Made by a program: the position numbers and the translations under genes. Positions 1-8,384 of a DNA stretch of 45,106 nt are shown here, piece after piece. Source of the DNA: an uncultured Oxalobacteraceae bacterium (GTDB lineage Bacteria; Pseudomonadota; Gammaproteobacteria; Burkholderiales; Burkholderiaceae); the NCBI GenBank assembly GCA_946479255.1, contig CAMLFK010000011.1:1-45106 (forward strand), given 5' to 3'. The notes under the pieces are model-generated. The model saw only the letters and a list, made by a program, of their open reading frames with translations, ran no database searches and was not told the DNA's origin. Positions within the stretch are counted from its first letter, which is position 1; each line of letters opens with the position of its first letter.

Positions 1-133
1 CTTAGGGGCCATTTGGTCGGGCCATTGTCGCGTGAGAGGTCGGCGCGGGCTTGACCTCCACCAAACGAACCGGCCGCACCAAAAGAGGCGATCGTTGTCG
101 GCAGCGCCGCCGTACGTATCGGCCAGAAGAGGA

Positions 134-223
134 TGAAGGTGCAGGATTCGAACCTGCGAAAGAGGGGCAAGCCTCTTTGCCAGTCTTGAGGACTGGTGCC
201 TTAAACCGCTCGGCCAACCTTCA
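134..223 (-). tRNA. class II tRNA-like gene, apparent anticodon UCA
   Basis: Read on the minus strand, this folds as a class II tRNA. There is a 7-bp acceptor (TGAAGGT/ACCTTCA), a Ser-type D arm (GCCGAGCGG...GGC), a 5-bp anticodon stem CCAGT/ACTGG, a long variable arm with a 7-bp stem AAAGAGG/CCTCTTT, and a T arm GCAGG-TTCGAAT-CCTGC. The 7-nt loop CCTCAAG places TCA at positions 34-36 (plus-strand 187-189). UCA reads UGA, as tRNA-Sec does, but the 7/5 acceptor/T-arm geometry and short D stem are Ser-like rather than Sec-like. Oddities: C instead of the near-universal U at position 33, a possible sixth anticodon stem pair (C32-G38), T as the apparent discriminator base (position 133 complement) and no encoded CCA. 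It could be a serine-type opal-reading tRNA, an atypical selC relative, or a decayed tRNA gene. Confidence 0.7.
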
Positions 224-343
224 GAAGACGCTATGGTCGCCGATGCATCGGCTATCCGGTTGAGTCGACGCAAACGTGCGCGCCTCACGGCAATGGCTTT
301 CGGGAACGCCGTATAATCCGCCTGCCCCTGAACTGAGCAATCG

Positions 344-1333
344 ATGAACAACCACCACCATCCCGATACCGCCTGCATGGCCCTTGACGACGCGCGCTCG
401 CGTGCGGGATTTCGCGCCGACCTGCGGCGCTGGCGCCAGCTCGTTTCGCCGCTGTGGCTGTCCGCAGCGCTGGCCGAAGGGCCTGCTGACACTCCGCTGG
501 TGGCCGGCCCGGCCACCGGTTGGCGCCTGTTCGAAATCGGATTCGGAACGCGCGAGCAGTTCACCCAAGCGCATATCGGCGGCGCCGCTTACATCGACAC
601 GCTGGAATTCGAGTGCGCGCCTCTGTGGAAGAAGCTGCCTGACGACGCGCTGCTGGCGATGCTGCTCCGTTACGGTATCCGCCACGACACCACCGTGGTG
701 CTGTACAGCCGCGGCAGCCTGGCCGCCGCGCGCGCGGCCCACCTGCTGCTGTACGCCGGCGTGACGGACGTGCGCCTGCTCGATGGCGGCTTCGATGCCT
801 GGCGCGCGCATGGCCTGCCCGCCGCGCACGGAAGCGGGCGCACCTATCCGGCCGCGGACGATTTCGGTGTCCGCTTCCCTGCCCGCCCCGACTACCTGAT
901 CGACATGCACACGGCCAGGGGAATGCTGGCCAACGGCGAGGGCACCCTGGTCAGCATGCGCACCTGGGACGAATTCGTCGGTAACACATCCGGTTACGTG
1001 TATATCGAAGCCAAAGGCGATATTGCCGGCGCGCGCTGGGGACGCATTCCGAACGACGACGATGTCTATTGCCTGAGCGAATTCCATGGCCCGGACGGGC
1101 GCATGGCATCAGCCGCGCGCATTTGCGGCATCTGGAACGATAACGGTATATACCCGGACCGCCCGACCGCTTTTTATTGCGGTACAGGCTGGCGCGCATC
1201 GGCAGCGTTTTTCTACGCCTGGCTGATGGACTGGAAGAGTATCAGCGTGTACGACGGCGGCTGGTGCGAATGGAGCCGGGATACGGCCAACCCGGCCGTG
1301 TGCCGGGTGGCGGATCGGCGAACCGGCACATGA
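344..1333 (+). CDS. two-domain rhodanese-type sulfurtransferase
   Basis: A 329-residue protein with two rhodanese folds. The C-terminal domain carries the active-site loop CGTGWR with the likely persulfide cysteine near residue 279. The N-terminal domain has SRGS where the catalytic loop would be, so it is probably structural, the usual arrangement in tandem sulfurtransferases. The domain-end motif LLDGGFDAW in repeat 1 matches YDGGWCEW in repeat 2. The CGTGWR loop is closer to YnjE-like thiosulfate sulfurtransferases than to the CGSGVTA loop of 3-mercaptopyruvate sulfurtransferases, so thiosulfate or a protein persulfide is the likelier sulfur donor. I see no clear signal peptide, so it is probably cytoplasmic. 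The gene stands alone and is followed at once by a hairpin terminator. The ATG at 344 has only a weak ribosome-binding sequence. Confidence 0.85.
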   Translation: MNNHHHPDTACMALDDARSRAGFRADLRRWRQLVSPLWLSAALAEGPADTPLVAGPATGWRLFEIGFGTREQFTQAHIGGAAYIDTLEFECAPLWKKLPDDALLAMLLRYGIRHDTTVVLYSRGSLAAARAAHLLLYAGVTDVRLLDGGFDAWRAHGLPAAHGSGRTYPAADDFGVRFPARPDYLIDMHTARGMLANGEGTLVSMRTWDEFVGNTSGYVYIEAKGDIAGARWGRIPNDDDVYCLSEFHGPDGRMASAARICGIWNDNGIYPDRPTAFYCGTGWRASAAFFYAWLMDWKSISVYDGGWCEWSRDTANPAVCRVADRRTGT

Positions 1334-1337
1334 ACCC

Positions 1338-1378
1338 GGGCCTGTGCCGAGTACACCAGGCACAGGCCCTTGCTTTTC
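1338..1378 (+). terminator. rho-independent terminator after the rhodanese gene
   Basis: GGGCCTGTGCC (1338-1348) and GGCACAGGCCC (1359-1369) form a perfect 11-bp stem with a 10-nt loop, followed by TTGCTTTT. It starts 5 nt after the rhodanese stop codon and separates it from the downstream oxidoreductase operon. Confidence 0.85.
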
Positions 1379-1710
1379 CATCTGCTCCGCCGGGGCCGGC
1401 CCTGAGTCTGAGTATTTTGCAGGTAAGCAATGCTCTGCGTACGAGTACGGCTAAGACTCATCGGATCAGGCAAGTAAGCAAGCGAATCGCGCAACTATTC
1501 ATCTGAGAACCATTCATCTGAGTATCCACGGAAAATGCATGGCTGATCGGGTCAGCTACTTGCCATTCATGAACCCAGTTCATAAGCGTATATCAAAAAA
1601 CCAAGCTAATCATTTGAATAAGCCCAACTAGAATGGGTAGCGCTCACCTCGGGCGTCCGGCGCCAAGCCTCTCGACTGCCCATCACTACCTCAGTTAAAA
1701 GGATGCACCC
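1379..1710. other. non-coding region upstream of paoA
   Basis: No convincing gene is seen. It holds a direct repeat ATTCATCTGAG (1497-1507 and 1512-1522, 15 bp apart) and an inverted repeat at 1569-1583. The last 150 bp are AT-richer and presumably contain the paoABC promoter, but no clear -35/-10 pair stands out. Confidence 0.5.
1569..1583. promoter_or_regulatory. putative operator, ATGAAC-CCA-GTTCAT
   Basis: A perfect 6-bp inverted repeat with a 3-bp centre lies about 130 bp upstream of paoA in the AT-rich part of the intergenic region. Its size suits a dimeric regulator (TetR, MarR or LysR type). No regulator gene is adjacent, so the partner is unknown. Confidence 0.35.
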
Positions 1711-2352
1711 ATGGATGACTTCGGCGACACCAAAATCTCCAGGCGCGACCTGCTCATTGTCGGCGCCCTGTCGGCTGGCGCGGCTGCCGCGCCGGCGCTG
1801 GCGGCCGCCGGCGACAAGGCCGATTCCGGCCGGGAACCGGTCAAGGCCAAAATTTCCCTGAACGTCAACGGCAAGGCCCACGCGCTGGACCTCGATACCC
1901 GCACCACCCTGCTCGACGCCTTGCGCGAGCACCTGCACCTGTCCGGCACCAAGAAAGGCTGCGACCATGGCCAATGCGGCGCCTGCACCGTCATAGTCGA
2001 CGGGCGGCGCATCAATTCCTGCCTGAGCCTGGCCGTCATGCATGAGGACAGCAAGATCACGACCATCGAAGGCTTGGGCAGCACCGCCAGGCTGCATCCG
2101 ATGCAGGCGGCCTTCATCAAGCACGACGGTTTCCAGTGCGGCTACTGTACTCCGGGGCAAATCTGTTCGGCCGTCGCGGTGCTGCAGGAAATCAAGGACG
2201 GCATGCCCAGCCACGCGACCGCCGACCTGATGCAGCGCCCCGCCCTTTCCGCCGACGAAATCCGCGAACGCATGAGCGGCAATATCTGCCGCTGCGGCGC
2301 GTATTCCAACATCATTGACGCGATCACCGAAGTAGCCGGGGTGAAAGCATGA
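1711..2352 (+). CDS. paoA: periplasmic aldehyde oxidoreductase, [2Fe-2S] subunit
   Basis: A 213-residue electron-transfer subunit of a xanthine-oxidase-family molybdoenzyme. The N-terminus has a Tat signal (SRRDLLI, residues 10-16, then an Ala-rich hydrophobic stretch), so the folded complex is exported with bound cofactors. The plant-ferredoxin-type cluster is bound by C84, C89, C92 and C104 (CDHGQCGAC). The second cluster is bound by C143/C146 (CGYC) and C193/C195 (CRC). The gene overlaps the next by 4 nt (ATGA). In E. coli PaoABC detoxifies aromatic aldehydes; the substrate here is inferred from family only. The ATG at 1711 follows an AAAGGATG-like ribosome-binding sequence and gives the complete Tat signal. 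Confidence 0.92.
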   Translation: MDDFGDTKISRRDLLIVGALSAGAAAAPALAAAGDKADSGREPVKAKISLNVNGKAHALDLDTRTTLLDALREHLHLSGTKKGCDHGQCGACTVIVDGRRINSCLSLAVMHEDSKITTIEGLGSTARLHPMQAAFIKHDGFQCGYCTPGQICSAVAVLQEIKDGMPSHATADLMQRPALSADEIRERMSGNICRCGAYSNIIDAITEVAGVKA

Positions 2353-3302
2353 AGGCCTTCACCTACCAGCGCGCCCAGTCGCCCGCCGAGGCCGCCGCAG
2401 CTGCCCTGCGCACACCCGGCGCCAGGTTCCTGGCCGGCGGCACCAACCTGCTCGACCTGATGAAGCTGGAAATCGAAACCCCGCTGCACCTGATCGATGT
2501 GAACGGCCTGGCGCTCGACAAGATCGAAGCGCTGCCGGATGGCCGCCTGCGCGTCGGCGCGCTGGTGCGCAACACCGACCTGGCAGGCGATGCGCGCGTG
2601 CGGCGCGACTACGGCGTGCTGGCGCGCGCCCTGCTGGCCGGCGCGTCGGTGCAACTACGCAACAAGGCCACCACGGCCGGCAACCTCCTGCAGCGAACCC
2701 GCTGCGCCTATTTCTACGATACCAACCAGCCGTGCAACAAACGTGTTCCCGGCAGCGGCTGCTCCGCCATTGGCGGCTTCAGCCGCCAGCATGCGGTCAT
2801 CGGCGTCAGCGACGCCTGCATTGCCAGCCACCCGAGCGACATGGCGGTCGCCATGCGCGCGCTCGATGCCCAGGTCGACACCGTGCGTCCGGACGGATCG
2901 CTGCGCACAATCCCGATCGCCGATTTCCATCGACTGCCCGGCCAGACCCCGCACCTTGAAAACGCGCTCGAACCGGGCGAACTGATCACCAGCGTCACGC
3001 TGCCAAAGCCCTTGGGCGGCAAGCACTATTACCGTAAGGTGCGCGACCGTTCCTCTTACGCTTTCGCGCTGGTGTCGGTGGCCGCCATCATCCTGCCGGA
3101 CGGTGGCGGCCGGGTGGCGCTGGGCGGTGTCGCCCCTCAGCCATGGCGCAAGGAAGCCGCGGAACAGAAGCTCGCCAGCGGCGCCAAGGCGGTGGCCGAT
3201 GTGTTGATGGCCGGCGCCAAGCCGACCAGCGACAACGTGTTCAAGATAACGCTGGTACAGCGCACGCTCGCCGCTGTCCTCGCCGAAGCGAAGAAAGGCT
3301 GA
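2349..3302 (+). CDS. paoB: periplasmic aldehyde oxidoreductase, FAD subunit
   Basis: A 317-residue FAD-binding middle subunit of the PaoABC type. [13 protein letters not shown] (residues 28-40) and the TTAGNLLQ motif (about 108-115) are FAD-contact motifs of the CO-dehydrogenase flavoprotein family. The insert with C119, C129, C138 and C157 (RCAYFYD...CNKR.PGSGC...DAC) matches the extra [4Fe-4S]-binding segment that distinguishes PaoB from ordinary xanthine dehydrogenase flavin subunits. It lacks its own export signal and would ride on the Tat signal of PaoA. It starts inside the paoA stop codon region and is followed after 4 nt by paoC, so the three genes are translationally coupled. Confidence 0.92.
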   Translation: MKAFTYQRAQSPAEAAAAALRTPGARFLAGGTNLLDLMKLEIETPLHLIDVNGLALDKIEALPDGRLRVGALVRNTDLAGDARVRRDYGVLARALLAGASVQLRNKATTAGNLLQRTRCAYFYDTNQPCNKRVPGSGCSAIGGFSRQHAVIGVSDACIASHPSDMAVAMRALDAQVDTVRPDGSLRTIPIADFHRLPGQTPHLENALEPGELITSVTLPKPLGGKHYYRKVRDRSSYAFALVSVAAIILPDGGGRVALGGVAPQPWRKEAAEQKLASGAKAVADVLMAGAKPTSDNVFKITLVQRTLAAVLAEAKKG

Positions 3303-3306
3303 AGCA

Positions 3307-5415
3307 ATGAAATTTTCAACTCCCGCCACCACCAACCCCATCGACCAGTTGAAGGTCGTCGGGCGAGCGCACGACCGTATCGACGGCCCGAAGAAGACCA
3401 CCGGCACCGCGCCCTACGCATATGAACAGCACACGGCAGCGCCCAACGCGGCGCACGGCTTCGTGCTGGGTTCGGCAATTGCCAAAGGCAGCATCAGTTC
3501 GATGGATGTGAGCGCCGCGCGGCGCGCGCCGGGCGTGCTGGCGGTCGTCACCGCCGAGTCCGCCGGCAAGCTGGGCAAAGGCAATTTCAATACCGCCATC
3601 TTGTTGGGCGGCCCCAAGATCGCGCACTATCACCAGGCCATTGCCCTGGTGGTGGCCGGCACCTTCGAGCAGGCGCGCTCCGCCGCACAGCTCATCCGCG
3701 TCAAGTACGACCCGCAGAAAGGCGCTTACGATCTCGCGGCGGCGAAAAAAGCCGGCAAGGGCGCGAAGCACAAGGAAAGCCCGGATGCCAAGACCGGCGA
3801 CTTTCCCGGCGGCCTCAAAGCCGCCCCGGTGCGGCTGGACGCGCAGTACTCCACACCGGACCAGTCGCACGCCATGATGGAGCCGCACGCCTCGACCGCG
3901 GCGTGGAATGGCGACAAGCTGACCGTGTGGACCTCGAACCAGATGATCGACTGGACCCGCACCGACCTGGCCACGACCCTCGGCATACCGAAAGAAAACG
4001 TGCGCCTCGTATCGCCGTATATCGGCGGCGGTTTCGGCGGCAAGCTGTTCTTGCGTGCCGACGCCTTGCTTGCCGCGCTGGGCGCGCGCGTGGCCAAGCG
4101 TGCCGTGAAGGTAGCACTGGCACGTCCGCTGATGGCCAATAACACCACCCACCGTCCCGCCACCCTCCAGCGCATCCGCATCGGTGCCGGGCGCGACGGC
4201 AAGATCAGCGCCATCGGCCATGAATCGTGGTCGGGCAACCTGCCCGAGGGCAACGCCATGCGTGCGCCGGGCGAAGCGCCCGGGCTGATGGCGCTGGAAA
4301 TCGCCATGGACGAGATGGCGGAAAAGCTCAAGATGGATCCGGTGGCTTTTCGGATTCTCAACGACACCAAGGTCGATCCGGTCAAGCCCGACCGGCGCTT
4401 TTCGCAGCGCAGCCTGATCGAATGCCTGCGCAGCGGCGCCCAGCGCTTCGGATGGGACAAGCGCAATGCCAAGCCCGCCCAGGTGCGCGACGGCCACTGG
4501 CTGGTCGGCATGGGTGTGGCTGCCGGTTTTCGCAACAACCTGGTGACGAGCTCGGGTGCGCGCGTGCGGCTGGACAAGAACGGCGTGGTCACGGTGGAAA
4601 CCGATATGACCGATATCGGCACCGGCAGCTACACCATCATTGCCCAGACCGCCGCTGAAATGCTGGGCGTGCCCATCGACAAAGTGGTCGTCAAGCTGGG
4701 CGACTCGGATTTTCCTGCGTCCGCCGGTTCCGGGGGGCAGTGGGGCGGCAACAGTTCAACCGCCGGCGTGTACGCAGCCTGCGTCAAGCTGCGCGAACAG
4801 GTGGCGCAAAAGCTGGGTATCGATGCGGCGCAGGCTGCATTTGCCGACGGCCAGGTGCGCGCTGGCGGCACCAGCGTGGCCCTGGCCAAGGCTGCCGAGA
4901 GCGGCGAACTGGTGGCGCAAGACAAGATCGAGTTCGGCGACCTGGACAAGAAATTCCAGCAGTCGACCTTCGCCGCGCACTTCGTCGAGGTCGGCGTCGA
5001 TATCCACACGGCCGAAACCCGCGTTCGGCGCATGCTGGCCGTGTGCGCGGCCGGCCGCATCTTGAATCCCAAGTCGGCCCGCAGCCAGGTGATCGGCGCC
5101 ATGACGATGGGCGTGGGCGGCGCGCTCATGGAACATTTGGTGGTCGACAAGCGCAGCGGCTTTTTCGTCAACCACGACCTGGCCGGCTACGAGGTGCCGG
5201 TGCACGCCGACATCCCGCACCAGGACGTCGTCTTCCTCGACGAAACCGATCCCATGTCCTCGCCGATGAAGGCCAAGGGTGTCGGCGAATTGGGCCTGTG
5301 CGGTGTGGGCGCGGCGGTGGCCAATGCCATGTACAACGCGACCGGGGTGCGCATCCGCGACTACCCGGTCACGCTCGACAAGCTGCTGTCAAAAATGCCG
5401 CTCATCGAGACCTGA
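3307..5415 (+). CDS. paoC: periplasmic aldehyde oxidoreductase, molybdenum subunit
   Basis: A 702-residue catalytic subunit binding the molybdenum cofactor. Visible are the GGGFGGK cofactor loop (about residues 240-246), MRAPGEAPG (about 318-326) and KGVGELG with the probable catalytic base E661, near the C-terminus as in the family. From memory, E. coli PaoC is about 30 residues longer. The difference seems to fall at residues 309-314, where SWSGN runs directly into LPEGNAMRAPG without the roughly 30-residue segment I expect between them. If so this is an in-frame deletion next to the active site and may impair the enzyme. No paoD-like (XdhC-family) insertion chaperone follows; the next gene is unrelated. 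Confidence 0.9.
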   Translation: MKFSTPATTNPIDQLKVVGRAHDRIDGPKKTTGTAPYAYEQHTAAPNAAHGFVLGSAIAKGSISSMDVSAARRAPGVLAVVTAESAGKLGKGNFNTAILLGGPKIAHYHQAIALVVAGTFEQARSAAQLIRVKYDPQKGAYDLAAAKKAGKGAKHKESPDAKTGDFPGGLKAAPVRLDAQYSTPDQSHAMMEPHASTAAWNGDKLTVWTSNQMIDWTRTDLATTLGIPKENVRLVSPYIGGGFGGKLFLRADALLAALGARVAKRAVKVALARPLMANNTTHRPATLQRIRIGAGRDGKISAIGHESWSGNLPEGNAMRAPGEAPGLMALEIAMDEMAEKLKMDPVAFRILNDTKVDPVKPDRRFSQRSLIECLRSGAQRFGWDKRNAKPAQVRDGHWLVGMGVAAGFRNNLVTSSGARVRLDKNGVVTVETDMTDIGTGSYTIIAQTAAEMLGVPIDKVVVKLGDSDFPASAGSGGQWGGNSSTAGVYAACVKLREQVAQKLGIDAAQAAFADGQVRAGGTSVALAKAAESGELVAQDKIEFGDLDKKFQQSTFAAHFVEVGVDIHTAETRVRRMLAVCAAGRILNPKSARSQVIGAMTMGVGGALMEHLVVDKRSGFFVNHDLAGYEVPVHADIPHQDVVFLDETDPMSSPMKAKGVGELGLCGVGAAVANAMYNATGVRIRDYPVTLDKLLSKMPLIET

Positions 5416-5500
5416 CGCACAGTGGCCTGGGCGCGATAGTAAACAAAGGCGCCCGGCCTGCCGAACTTTGGCGCCGGCGTATGACCTAACCGTCAGCTGC

Positions 5501-5522
5501 GGCACTGGCGAGGCACTGGCGA
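5501..5522. repeat. tandem duplication of an 11-bp unit
   Basis: GGCACTGGCGA occurs twice head to tail just upstream of the ribosome-binding sequence of the protease-like gene. It is probably a replication-slippage product. Confidence 0.7.
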
Positions 5523-5539
5523 GACATCGGGAGGGTCAA

Positions 5540-7306
5540 ATGGCGGCGACGAATTATTTCTGGCAGGGCGGGCGCAAAATTGCGATTCAGAAAGACGACG
5601 CCGCCATCACGATCCGGGCCGACAGTCCGGATGAGGCGCGCGCCGCGGCGCAGCGCGCCGGCGTGGCGCTGAACAAGGTGGAGCCGGCCGGCCCGGGCCT
5701 GGTGCGCGCCACCGGCTTCGGGGTGCCCGGCGAGCAGGCGGCCGACGCCCTGCGCACGCACGGCAATGTGGTGCACCACGTGTACCGCGGCACCCAGGGC
5801 GAAGCCGGCGAGTACCTCGTCACCGAGACCTTCTTCATCAAGTTCAAGCCCGGCACGCCCGATCGTCGCGTGCCGGCCTGGCTGGCCGGCCATCATCTTC
5901 TGGTCGAGCGCGAAATGGGCAACAAGACCTACCTGGTGCGCGTGACCGACGCCAGCCGCGCCGGCGCGGTGCGCGCGGCCAACACGGCAGCCGAAGAGCC
6001 TGACGTCGAATACGCCGAGCCCAACCTGGTTCGCCGGGTCGCCCGGTTCGCCTGCATTCCGCCCGACCTGGCCGCCGGCGCCGGCATATTCGCCGCCGAT
6101 GCGTGGGAACTCACCCGCGGGCGGCGCGACATCGTCGTGGCGGTCGCCGACGACGGCTTCGACCTGAGCCATCCGGATTTCCAGGAGCCGGGCAAGGTGG
6201 TGGCGCGGCTGGGCGCGCGCCTCTCCCGCGAGCGCATCAATTCAGCCATCGTGTGGGACGGCGATGTCAGCCCACAGCCCGGCGACCACCACGGCACGCC
6301 TTGCCTCGGCGTGGCCGGCGTGGCCCCCGGATGCGCGCTGGTGGCGGTGCGCTTTCCCATCATGCTGCTGACGGACGCGCACTACGCAGTCATGTTCGAG
6401 AAGATATCCCAGCTGGCCGACGTGGTGTCCTGTTCCTGGGGTGTCGGGCCGAGCGACAATCCGCCCAGCCGGACGCTGTCCGAGACGATCGCGCGGCTGG
6501 CCCGCGAAGGTGGACGGCGCCGCAAGGGCTTGATCTTCTGCGTCGCGGCGGGCAACAACAACTGCCCTGTCCAGGATCTCGATAACACCCATACCTACCG
6601 CTACCGCGATCACACCGGCGCCATCCACAGCCACCGCGGGCCGGTCGAGCGCTGGATTGCCGCCCACCCCGACGTGATCACCGTCAGCGCCAGTGCCACC
6701 CCGGCCGTGGCCGGCGTGTGCGGCCTGATCCTGTCCGCCAACCCAGCCCTGAGCGCGCAGGACACCCGGTCCATCCTCGAACAGACCGCCGACAAGGACC
6801 TGGCGATGCACACCCACACGCCAGTCAAGGAAGCAGGCGGCTTCAACGCGGATGGCTTGAGTCTCTGCTTCGGGCACGGCAAGGTCAACGCCTTGCGGGC
6901 GGTGCGGACGGCCCTGGCCGCCACCGGCGCCGAGCGCAAGGTCAACGCCACCCAGGACCAGGCGCTGGACATTCCCGATGCCGGCACGGCGGTGCTGAGT
7001 ACCATCGAGATCAACGACGACGGCACGATCAAGGACTTGCGGGTGCAGGTACGCATCAGCCATACCTTTGTGGGCGATCTGCGGGTCGACCTGATCGCGC
7101 CCGACAGCACCGGCATTGTCTTGCACAACCAGACCGGCGGCGGCACCGACAACCTGGTGAAGACCTGGTCGGTGCAGGACACGCCGGCCCTGCGGCCGCT
7201 CCTGAACCGGTCGATCCGGGGTACCTGGCAGCTGCGCGTCACCGATACCTTCCGTTTCGATCAGGGACGGCTGGAGGAGTGGCGGATTGCCGCGCGGGTC
7301 GCTTGA
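5540..7306 (+). CDS. subtilisin-like (S8) protein with P domain, catalytic serine block missing
   Basis: A 588-residue protein. The ATG at 5540 is chosen because GGGAGGGTC precedes it; the frame stays open upstream to 5279 but without a ribosome-binding sequence. Order: N-terminal prodomain-like region (1-180), S8 core (about 190-440) and a C-terminal proprotein-convertase P domain (about 475-588, ending RGTWQLRVTDTF...GRLEEWRI). The Asp box (VAVADDGFD, D204), His box (DHHGTPCLG, H251) and oxyanion Asn (CVAAGNN) are present. HPDVITVSAS then runs straight into ATPAVAGVCG. The roughly 50-60 residues normally between the HPDVITV strand and the GTSxATP box are absent, and Ala384 occupies the place of the nucleophilic Ser. 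It is therefore probably inactive, or a recent in-frame deletion allele. No obvious Sec signal is seen. Confidence 0.8.
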   Translation: MAATNYFWQGGRKIAIQKDDAAITIRADSPDEARAAAQRAGVALNKVEPAGPGLVRATGFGVPGEQAADALRTHGNVVHHVYRGTQGEAGEYLVTETFFIKFKPGTPDRRVPAWLAGHHLLVEREMGNKTYLVRVTDASRAGAVRAANTAAEEPDVEYAEPNLVRRVARFACIPPDLAAGAGIFAADAWELTRGRRDIVVAVADDGFDLSHPDFQEPGKVVARLGARLSRERINSAIVWDGDVSPQPGDHHGTPCLGVAGVAPGCALVAVRFPIMLLTDAHYAVMFEKISQLADVVSCSWGVGPSDNPPSRTLSETIARLAREGGRRRKGLIFCVAAGNNNCPVQDLDNTHTYRYRDHTGAIHSHRGPVERWIAAHPDVITVSASATPAVAGVCGLILSANPALSAQDTRSILEQTADKDLAMHTHTPVKEAGGFNADGLSLCFGHGKVNALRAVRTALAATGAERKVNATQDQALDIPDAGTAVLSTIEINDDGTIKDLRVQVRISHTFVGDLRVDLIAPDSTGIVLHNQTGGGTDNLVKTWSVQDTPALRPLLNRSIRGTWQLRVTDTFRFDQGRLEEWRIAARVA

Positions 7307-7324
7307 AAGCGTCATTACTTCAGA

Positions 7325-7353
7325 TTGATGTTTCCCAATGGCATCTTTATGCT
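7325..7353 (+). promoter_or_regulatory. sigma-70-like promoter for the SGNH hydrolase gene
   Basis: TTGATG (7325-7330), a 17-bp spacer and TATGCT (7348-7353) lie in an AT-rich stretch 100 bp upstream of the start codon. Confidence 0.5.
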
Positions 7354-7452
7354 AACATGATTGAGCATTTCATAAGCTTTCTTATCAATGCATGTTGCGC
7401 GCATGTTAATTGTCGCGCAGTTCGGTCAACATCAACATGGAGTCACGCCTTT

Positions 7453-8274
7453 ATGGATCTGTATCGCAAAATGGTAGTGGGAGTATTGAGCATGGCGGCA
7501 CTGCACACGGCAACTGCCCAGCAACTGGACTCACAGCGGCCCCTGCTGCTGGTAGGCGCCTCCTTTGCGGAAGCGAAAACCCCGTTCGCGAACGGCGTAG
7601 CGCCCTTGGGCGGCATCTCGGTGGGCCTCGGCAGCTACCTCAGCCTGGGTAATGCGCTCATCCGCAACAACAAGCTGCCCGGCTACGTGATCAGCGAAGC
7701 CCAGGCCGGCGGCGGCACCTTTGCCCGTCCTTACTGTGCGGCGGGCGCCACCACCTGCGGGCCGGCCGGCTGGGACAGCTACCAGACCCAGCTTGAACGA
7801 GCCATCGCCCGCGTGGCCGTTCCCCCGGCCTTCACCGAACTCAACGCGAAATATGTCGTCATCGTCAAGTCCAACGACTGCCTGCACGCCGACGCTTTCG
7901 GCATTCCCCAATCGCTGGCGCAGCCTTGTACCGAGGCCGACATGAACGCCACCGTCGACCGCCTGATCGCGGTCGGCCAGTATGCGATTTCGCGCGGGCT
8001 GACGCCAATCTACGACATTCCACCCGCCTACAGCAAGCTCGACATGCCGCTGTTCAAGACCCGTTTTAACCTGAACTGGGTCATCGGCGAAGCCGACTAC
8101 GACCAGCTGCGCACCTTGCACGCCACCCGTATCCAGAACGAACTGCCGGGCGCCATCGTGCTCGACATGTGGAAGGACTTCGTGCACAGCGGCGACGGTG
8201 TCCACCCGAACGACGCGTCCAACCGCGCGGCCGCCAACGTCATTGCCAAGGCGCTGCTGAAGCTCGATGAGTAG
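7453..8274 (+). CDS. secreted SGNH/GDSL-type hydrolase
   Basis: A 273-residue protein with a Sec signal peptide (about residues 1-22, VVGVLSMAALHTATA then QQ). SGNH-like blocks are seen: LLVGASFAE for block I (Ser in a GAS rather than GDS setting), VKSND for block III (Asn), and DGVHPND for block V (Asp-x-x-His) near the C-terminus. Esterase or lipase-like activity in the periplasm or outside the cell follows from the family; the substrate is unknown. The start at 7453 gives the signal peptide directly at the N-terminus. It has its own AT-rich promoter region, is not overlapped by the upstream protease-like gene and converges with the minus-strand operon ending at 8385. Confidence 0.75.
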   Translation: MDLYRKMVVGVLSMAALHTATAQQLDSQRPLLLVGASFAEAKTPFANGVAPLGGISVGLGSYLSLGNALIRNNKLPGYVISEAQAGGGTFARPYCAAGATTCGPAGWDSYQTQLERAIARVAVPPAFTELNAKYVVIVKSNDCLHADAFGIPQSLAQPCTEADMNATVDRLIAVGQYAISRGLTPIYDIPPAYSKLDMPLFKTRFNLNWVIGEADYDQLRTLHATRIQNELPGAIVLDMWKDFVHSGDGVHPNDASNRAAANVIAKALLKLDE

Positions 8275-8384
8275 GCTGGATGAGTAAGCTGAATGAATTG
8301 GCCGGATAAACAAACTGGACGATTCAATCGGCGCGGGGACGGCAGGCACGGCCGGCGATGCCGAGGCATGCCGCCTCCGGGAGA

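Noticed and set aside
134..223. A canonical tRNA-Sec (selC) call
   Set aside because: The anticodon fits, but the acceptor is 7 bp, the T stem 5 bp and the D arm Ser-like, unlike bacterial tRNA-Sec with an 8-bp acceptor and long D stem.
5279..5539. N-terminal extension of the S8 protein into paoC
   Set aside because: It would overlap the conserved PaoC C-terminus, and the ATG at 5540 has a clear ribosome-binding sequence.
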